Positions 59,342-64,000 of a stretch of DNA of 64,000 bases are shown piece after piece. Under the pieces are notes generated by a model. The model saw only the letters and a program-made list of their open reading frames with translations. It made no database searches and was not told where the DNA came from. Made by a program: the position numbers and the translations under genes. The DNA comes from Streptomyces noursei ATCC 11455 (GTDB lineage: Bacteria > Actinomycetota > Actinomycetes > Streptomycetales > Streptomycetaceae). Within the stretch, counting starts at the first letter, position 1. Every line of letters starts with the position of its first letter. The DNA is taken from positions 8,990,001-9,054,000 of the forward strand of contig NZ_CP011533.1 of the NCBI RefSeq assembly GCF_001704275.1, read 5' to 3'.

Positions 59342-62300
59342 CCGACGGACAGCGCCACGGCGACGGCCGCGGCACGATGCACGGGGTCTTCCGGCAGCGG
59401 GCCGCGGAGCACCCGGACGCCCTCGCACTGATCCACCGCGACACCACCGTGAGCTACCGGACGCTGGACCGGGCCTCGGACGCCTTCGCGGCCGAACTGG
59501 CCGACGCCGGAGTGCGCGCCGGCGACGTGGTGCCGGTGCTGATGCCCAGGTCACCGAGGTTCGTGGCGGTCGTGCTCGCGGTGCTCAAACGGGGCGCCGC
59601 CTACGCGGCCATGGACCCGCGCTGGCCCCGTTCGCGGGTGGCGGAGCTGGTGGCGCAGACCGACGCCCCGCTGATCGCCGCGGCCCCGGAGCAGGCCGAG
59701 GGCTGGTCGCGCCCGGTATGGGTCCCCGAGGCGGACCTCGCACGGGTGGCCGCCGTGCCGGCCCCGCGCCTGGACGCCCCACCCGTCGAGGAGACCGACA
59801 CCGCGTGCGTCTTCTTCACCTCCGGCAGCACCGGCCGCCCGAAGGGGGTGCGCTCGCCGCACGCCGGGACGGTACGGCTGTTCGGCCCGGACCGCTTCAT
59901 GACCGTCGGCCCCGGCACGGTCATGTCGCAGGCCGCCCCGCTGCCCTGGGACGCCGCTTCGTTGGAACTGTGGTCGATGCTGCTCAGCGGCGGCACCAGC
60001 GTCCTGATCGACGAGCCCTATCTGACCGCGGACGGTCTGCGCACCCTGGTCCGCGACACCGGGCTGAACACCCTCTGGCTCACCGCCTCGGTCTTCCACA
60101 TGCTCGTCGAGGAGGACCTCGGCTGCTTCGACGGGATACGGCAGTTGCTGGCCGGAGGCGAACGGCTTTCCCCCGCCCACGTCCGTCGATTCGTCGCGGC
60201 ACACCCCGGCACCGCCCTGGTGAACGGATACGGGCCCGTCGAGTCCACCGTCTTCGCCACGACCCACCGCATCACGCCCGAGGACTGCGCCACGGGAGCG
60301 GACATCCCGGTGGGTCGCCCGGTGCCCCGTACCGAGGTGTTCGTCCTGGACGAGCGGTCGCGTCCGTGTCCGCCGGGCACGACCGGCGAGATCTGCGTGG
60401 CCGGCGCCGGCCTGGCGAACGGATACCTGGCCGCCCCCGAGCAGACCGCCAAGAGCTTCGCTGACATCGACCTCGGCGCCGGCCCGCGCCGGATGTACCG
60501 GACCGGCGACCTCGGCCGCTTCTCGGCCGACGGAGTGCTGCACTACGCGGGTCGTGCCGACCGCCAGGTCAAGGTCCGCGGGCACCGCATCGAGCCGGGC
60601 GAGGTGGAGGCCCGGGTCGCCGAACTCCCCGGAGTGCGCCGCTGCGTCGTCATCCCGCTCATGGCGGAGGGCGCCTGCGTGGGGCTGGCCGCCGCCTACA
60701 CCTGCGCGGACGGGCGGACCGTGGGCGAGGACACGGTCCGCACCGCGCTGGCCGCGCACCTGCCCGAGTACCTGATGCCCCGGACCCTCACCGCCGTGGA
60801 CGGCTTCCCGCTGACCGGCAACGGCAAGCTGGACACCGAGGCCCTGCTGGCACGGGTGACGCGGGACACGGGCCCCCAGGCCCCGGCCGCCCCCCACCCT
60901 CGCCCCGACGACCGTTCGACCGCGGGCCTGGTGGCGCACGCCTTCGCCGAGGCCCTGCACACCGACGGCACCGTTCCGTACGACACCTCGTTCTTCGCGA
61001 TGGGCGGCGACTCCCTGGACGGCGCCCGCCTGTGCGTCCGGATCGGCGCGCGCACCGGCGTCCCCGTGCCGCCCTCCGTCTTCGTCGCCGGCCCGACCGT
61101 GCGGGAGCTGGCGCAGTGGATCGAGGCCCGGACCGAAACGGCGCGCACACCCGTCCCCGAGGACCGTCCGGCGCCCGGCGAGCCGCTGCCGCTGCTGCCC
61201 ACGCAGAGCGGATTCCTCTTCGAGCAACAGCTCGACCCGACCGACACCTCCGCCCACTGCGAGCTGATCTGGCGGTTGACCGGGGACTTCGCCCCGGAGG
61301 CATTCCGCGCCGCGGTGGCCGACGTGCACCGGCGACACCAGTCGCTGCACGCCCGGTACGTCTTCGACCGGCGCCCCGTGGCACTGCTCGACGAGCGGAT
61401 CGCACCGGTCCAGGCGACGGAACTGGCCCCGGCGGCGCACCAGGACGCGGCCCTGGCAGCCGTCCGCGCCACGCTCGGCCGACCCCTGGACATCGGCACG
61501 GGCGAGAACTGGCGGTGTGTCATCGCACCCGAGGCATCCGGTCGCGCATGGCTGCTGGGCATCGTCGTCCACCACATCGCCTTCGACGGCGCCTCGATCC
61601 GCCCGCTGGCCGACGACCTCTCGGCCGCCTACGCCGCCCGCCTGCGGCACCGGGCACCGGACACCGCGCCCCCGCCCTCCCTGGCAGCCGTCCTCGCCGG
61701 CGCCCGCGCCCAGGTCGACGAGACCGGGCTGGCGGAACAGCGCACCTTCTGGCGCGCCGAGGTGACCGGCGTACCCCCGCTCACCGTGCCCGGCCCCGAC
61801 GGCGGCGATACCGGATCCCGGCCCACCTTCCGGATAACGGCCGCCGAATGGGCCGCACTTGAGGCGCGCGCCCACGGCTGGGGCAGCACCCGCTTCGCGG
61901 TGGCGCTCGCGGCCTACGCCGAAGCGCTCGCCCTGGTCTCCGGCGACCGGGACCTGGCGATCGGCGCACCGATCGCCAAGCGCTACCACCCGGACACTGC
62001 AGACGCCGTCGGCTGCCTCATCGACGTCCTCTGCTTCCGCATGCGCCCGGCCGGCGACGGTACGGCGGACCGCGTGCCGGCACTCCTGGCAGGCGTGCAC
62101 GCGGCACTGGCCGCCCAGGACGTGCCGTTCGAGGAGGTCGTACGGATGGCCGCCGACCCCGCCCGCGACCGCTCCCGCCACCCGCTGTTCCAGACCCTGT
62201 TCGCCCTGCAGAGCGCCCCGCCCCGCAACCTCGCGCTCGACGGCTGCGAATCCGCTGTTCTGGGGCCCCGGGCCGACCGCGCCCTGCACGAGCTGGAAGT

Positions 62301-62442
62301 CGAGGTGTGGCCCGAGCACGACGGCGGTGCGGAGGTGGTGTTCGGACACCGACCCGGCACCGCCGCCCGGTTCGTGGCGGACGTGGCGGCGGCCTACCGC
62401 CGGTTGCTCCGGGAGCTGGCCGCCGGGGCGGACCGCACATGA
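59338..62442 (+). CDS. NRPS module, A-PCP-C
   Basis: 1034 residues. A domain about 12-510: CVFFTSGSTGRPKGV, LPWDAASLELWSMLL with the amino-anchoring Asp, NGYGPVESTVFATTH, YRTGDLGRF, QVKVRGHRIEPGEVEA and PLTGNGKLDTEAL. PCP: Ser559 in FAMGGDSLDGA. C domain about 600-1034, starting LPLLPTQSGFLFEQQLDPTD, with an intact HHIAFDG at His745-Gly751. The order A-PCP-C means that the C domain acts on this module's carrier or docks a partner. It overlaps the MFS gene (ATGA) and the chorismate-mutase-like gene (ATGA). Confidence 0.92.
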   Translation: MTDGQRHGDGRGTMHGVFRQRAAEHPDALALIHRDTTVSYRTLDRASDAFAAELADAGVRAGDVVPVLMPRSPRFVAVVLAVLKRGAAYAAMDPRWPRSRVAELVAQTDAPLIAAAPEQAEGWSRPVWVPEADLARVAAVPAPRLDAPPVEETDTACVFFTSGSTGRPKGVRSPHAGTVRLFGPDRFMTVGPGTVMSQAAPLPWDAASLELWSMLLSGGTSVLIDEPYLTADGLRTLVRDTGLNTLWLTASVFHMLVEEDLGCFDGIRQLLAGGERLSPAHVRRFVAAHPGTALVNGYGPVESTVFATTHRITPEDCATGADIPVGRPVPRTEVFVLDERSRPCPPGTTGEICVAGAGLANGYLAAPEQTAKSFADIDLGAGPRRMYRTGDLGRFSADGVLHYAGRADRQVKVRGHRIEPGEVEARVAELPGVRRCVVIPLMAEGACVGLAAAYTCADGRTVGEDTVRTALAAHLPEYLMPRTLTAVDGFPLTGNGKLDTEALLARVTRDTGPQAPAAPHPRPDDRSTAGLVAHAFAEALHTDGTVPYDTSFFAMGGDSLDGARLCVRIGARTGVPVPPSVFVAGPTVRELAQWIEARTETARTPVPEDRPAPGEPLPLLPTQSGFLFEQQLDPTDTSAHCELIWRLTGDFAPEAFRAAVADVHRRHQSLHARYVFDRRPVALLDERIAPVQATELAPAAHQDAALAAVRATLGRPLDIGTGENWRCVIAPEASGRAWLLGIVVHHIAFDGASIRPLADDLSAAYAARLRHRAPDTAPPPSLAAVLAGARAQVDETGLAEQRTFWRAEVTGVPPLTVPGPDGGDTGSRPTFRITAAEWAALEARAHGWGSTRFAVALAAYAEALALVSGDRDLAIGAPIAKRYHPDTADAVGCLIDVLCFRMRPAGDGTADRVPALLAGVHAALAAQDVPFEEVVRMAADPARDRSRHPLFQTLFALQSAPPRNLALDGCESAVLGPRADRALHELEVEVWPEHDGGAEVVFGHRPGTAARFVADVAAAYRRLLRELAAGADRT

Positions 62443-62759
62443 GCGAGCGCCCCGCCTCCGCGCGCCGGGCAGCCGCCGGCGCCGACCCGGCCCGGCACGG
62501 CGCGCGCCTGCACGAGCTGGACGGCGACATCATCCGGCTGATCCAACGGCGCGTCCGCGAGGACCGCCTGCTGCAGGACGCGCGCCGCGCCGCCGGCGCC
62601 GCGCGGACGGACCTGGCAGGGGAGAACGCCGTACTGCGCCGCTACCAGGAAGCACTGGGACCGGCCGGCGCCCAACTGGCCCTGCTCCTGATCGGCCTGA
62701 CCCGCCACCGGGACCAGGCGCCCGGCGGCCGGCAGGAACAGCCGTCACACGAGCCCTGA
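62439..62759 (+). CDS. Chorismate-mutase-like (AroQ-fold) protein
   Basis: 106 residues, helical. The AroQ first helix reads LHELDGDIIRLIQRRV, and the middle and last helices read ENAVLRRYQEALG and LALLLIGLTRHRD. Compared with the usual R-E pair in helix 2 it reads GENAV, and the usual Lys is Arg, so several chorismate-contacting residues differ. It could be an active mutase feeding prephenate, a chorismate or isochorismate lyase-like protein, or a non-catalytic relative. It overlaps the NRPS gene (ATGA). Confidence 0.65.
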   Translation: MSERPASARRAAAGADPARHGARLHELDGDIIRLIQRRVREDRLLQDARRAAGAARTDLAGENAVLRRYQEALGPAGAQLALLLIGLTRHRDQAPGGRQEQPSHEP

Positions 62760-62779
62760 CCCCTGACGAAGGAGAAGGT

Positions 62780-63979
62780 ATGGCAGCGCCCCGACGCGGT
62801 TTCGCGGACTACCAGTTCGAGATCTACCTCAAGGGCCTGGAGGACCAGGTACCCCCCTTCACCACGGACCTGTCGGCCTTGGAGGACGCGGCCCGCGACC
62901 GGATCGACCCACGGCCGTACGGGTACGTCGCGGGCGCGGCCGGTACCGGGGCCACCGCCCGGGCCAACCGCGCCGCGTTCGACGCCCACCGCATCGTTCC
63001 GCGCATGCTGCGCGATGCCACCCCCCGCGACCTGCGCACCACCGTCCTCGGCAGCGAACTGGCCGCCCCGGTGCTGCTCGCCCCCATCGGCGTGCAGTCC
63101 GCCCTCCACCCCGAAGGCGAACTGGCCACCGCCCGGGCGGCCGAGGCCACCGGGATCCCCATGGTGCTCAGCACCGCCTCCTCGCACACCATCGAGGAGG
63201 TCGCCGAGGCCAACGGCACCGGACAGCGCTGGTTCCAGCTGTACTGGCCGCACGACGAGGAGGTGACCGCGAGCATCCTCGCCCGGGCCCGCGCGACGGG
63301 CTACACCACGCTCGTCGTCACCCTGGACACCTGGCAGCTGGCCTGGCGCCCGCACGACCTGGACCAGGCATACCTGCCGTTCCTCCGCGGCAACGGCGTG
63401 GCCATCCCGCTGTCCGACCCGGTCTTCCGCTCCCGCCTCGACCGCCCCGTCGAGGAGGACCCGCGCGCGGCGGCCATGCAGTGGCTTCCGATCTTCAGCG
63501 GCAAGGCCCACACCTGGGACGAACTGGGCTTCCTGCGCGAGCACTGGGACGGCCCGATCGTGCTCAAGGGCATCCTGCACCCCCAGGACGCCCGCCGCGC
63601 CGTGGCCGCCGGCATGGACGGCGTCGTGGTCTCCAACCACGGCGGGCGCCAGGTGGACGGAGCGGTCGCCGCCCTCGACGCCCTCGTCGACGTCGTGGCC
63701 GAGGTCGGCGGCGAGACGGAGGTGCTCTTCGACTCCGGGATCCGCAGCGGCGCGGACGCCTTCAAGGCCCTGGCCCTGGGCGCCCGTGCCGTACTGCTCG
63801 GCCGCCCCTACGTCTACGGCCTGGCCCTCGGGGGCGCCGACGGAGTGCGGCACGTCGTCCGCAGCCTCCTCGCCGACCTCGACCTGACGATGGGACTCGT
63901 CGGATGCACACGGGTGGCGCAGATCGGCCCGGACACACTGCATCGCCCCGCACCGACGGGAGGGGAGGCACGGCGGTGA
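62780..63979 (+). CDS. FMN-dependent alpha-hydroxy-acid oxidase/monooxygenase
   Basis: 399 residues, (alpha/beta)8 barrel. Features: YGYVAGAAGTGATARANRAAF, PVLLAPIGVQSALHPEGELA, WFQLYWPHDE and the active SNHGGRQVDGA with the catalytic His. An insert around 190-235 and overall length resemble lactate 2-monooxygenase; hydroxymandelate oxidases of phenylglycine pathways belong to the same family. It would oxidise an alpha-hydroxy acid to the keto acid. Next to the chorismate-mutase-like gene this fits an aromatic or cyclohexenyl glyoxylate-type building block. GGAGAAGG precedes the ATG. Confidence 0.88.
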   Translation: MAAPRRGFADYQFEIYLKGLEDQVPPFTTDLSALEDAARDRIDPRPYGYVAGAAGTGATARANRAAFDAHRIVPRMLRDATPRDLRTTVLGSELAAPVLLAPIGVQSALHPEGELATARAAEATGIPMVLSTASSHTIEEVAEANGTGQRWFQLYWPHDEEVTASILARARATGYTTLVVTLDTWQLAWRPHDLDQAYLPFLRGNGVAIPLSDPVFRSRLDRPVEEDPRAAAMQWLPIFSGKAHTWDELGFLREHWDGPIVLKGILHPQDARRAVAAGMDGVVVSNHGGRQVDGAVAALDALVDVVAEVGGETEVLFDSGIRSGADAFKALALGARAVLLGRPYVYGLALGGADGVRHVVRSLLADLDLTMGLVGCTRVAQIGPDTLHRPAPTGGEARR

Positions 63980-64000
63980 AACGACCGTTACCCCGGGCCC
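63976..64000 (+). CDS. Start of a further cluster gene (cut by the window edge)
   Basis: GTG at 63976 overlaps the previous stop codon (GTGA) and has GGGAGG eight bases upstream. Eight codons are visible (VKRPLPRA). Nothing can be said of its product, but the coupling shows that the operon continues past the window. Confidence 0.65.

Noticed and set aside
59551..62349. A 900-codon minus-strand open frame opposite the A-PCP-C gene
   Set aside because: Same reason: antisense to conserved NRPS motifs, with no recognisable domain.
1..64000. CRISPR array, transposase, integrase or prophage genes
   Set aside because: No regular spaced repeats, DDE or tyrosine/serine recombinase motifs, or phage structural genes were seen, so transfer of the clusters cannot be shown from this window.

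Overview
The DNA is very GC-rich. Its genes have almost only G or C in third codon positions, frequent GTG starts, many 4-base stop/start overlaps and AGGAGG-type ribosome sites. With a HelR-type RNA polymerase motor ATPase, an ECF41 sigma factor, IclR, MarR and XRE regulators and two large lipid/peptide-type operons, this points to a Streptomyces-like actinomycete. No rRNA, tRNA, CRISPR array, transposase or integrase was seen. All family assignments come from reading motifs; no database search was run.

Layout. 1-11.5 kb is ordinary chromosome: a MarR regulator, a membrane DUF4190/DUF4352 protein, an exported beta-carbonic anhydrase, a P-loop ATPase, an aminoglycoside-phosphotransferase-like kinase, an OmpR-type two-component system, a methyltransferase, a DUF1963 protein, a sulfite-oxidase-type molybdoenzyme with a cytochrome b-like membrane partner, and an SDR protein lacking the usual catalytic Tyr. 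11.8-19.5 kb is a tight seven-gene operon: two adenylating enzymes (one a fatty-acyl-AMP ligase type), a double hot-dog protein, two unlike acyl-CoA dehydrogenases, an acyl carrier protein and a ThiS/MoaD-like sulfur-carrier-type protein ending in Gly-Gly. A convergent IclR regulator follows. I know no described pathway with exactly this set.

20.9-28.3 kb holds helR with a palindrome in its upstream region, then a redox block: two FAD/NAD-dependent oxidoreductases flanking a flavodoxin, ending in an ECF41 sigma factor. Both oxidoreductase genes are preceded by TGTCACG-type elements expected of ECF41, and the block closes with a 44-bp perfect palindrome. 28.4-41.1 kb is mixed accessory and housekeeping content: a SnoaL/DUF4440 protein, a quinone-oxidoreductase-like MDR, an XRE regulator, a glutamine amidotransferase, a DIP1984 protein, an MFS exporter, LysE, HAD and GNAT proteins, and a DedA-NarL-type kinase-LuxR-type regulator operon.

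41.6 kb to the right edge is one strand of almost continuously overlapping genes, a hybrid NRPS/PKS biosynthetic cluster that runs off the window. In order: an AroA-like enolpyruvyl transferase with altered active-site residues, a class III aminotransferase, an F420-hydrogenase-beta-like iron-sulfur flavoprotein, an MDR dehydrogenase, an A-PCP protein, a KS-AT-KR-ACP polyketide synthase, a MupA-type luciferase-like monooxygenase, a condensation-like protein without its HHxxxDG histidines, two FabH-like proteins missing two of three triad residues, a free carrier protein, an MFS exporter, an A-PCP-C NRPS, a chorismate-mutase-like protein, a hydroxy-acid oxidase and the first codons of a further gene. 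My reading is that a shikimate/chorismate-derived building block is made by the first genes and perhaps the last ones, loaded by the two A domains, extended once with malonate and reduced, then transferred by the unusual acyltransferase-like proteins. The product is unknown to me. This cluster and the 11.8-19.5 kb operon are the best candidates for undescribed biology here.
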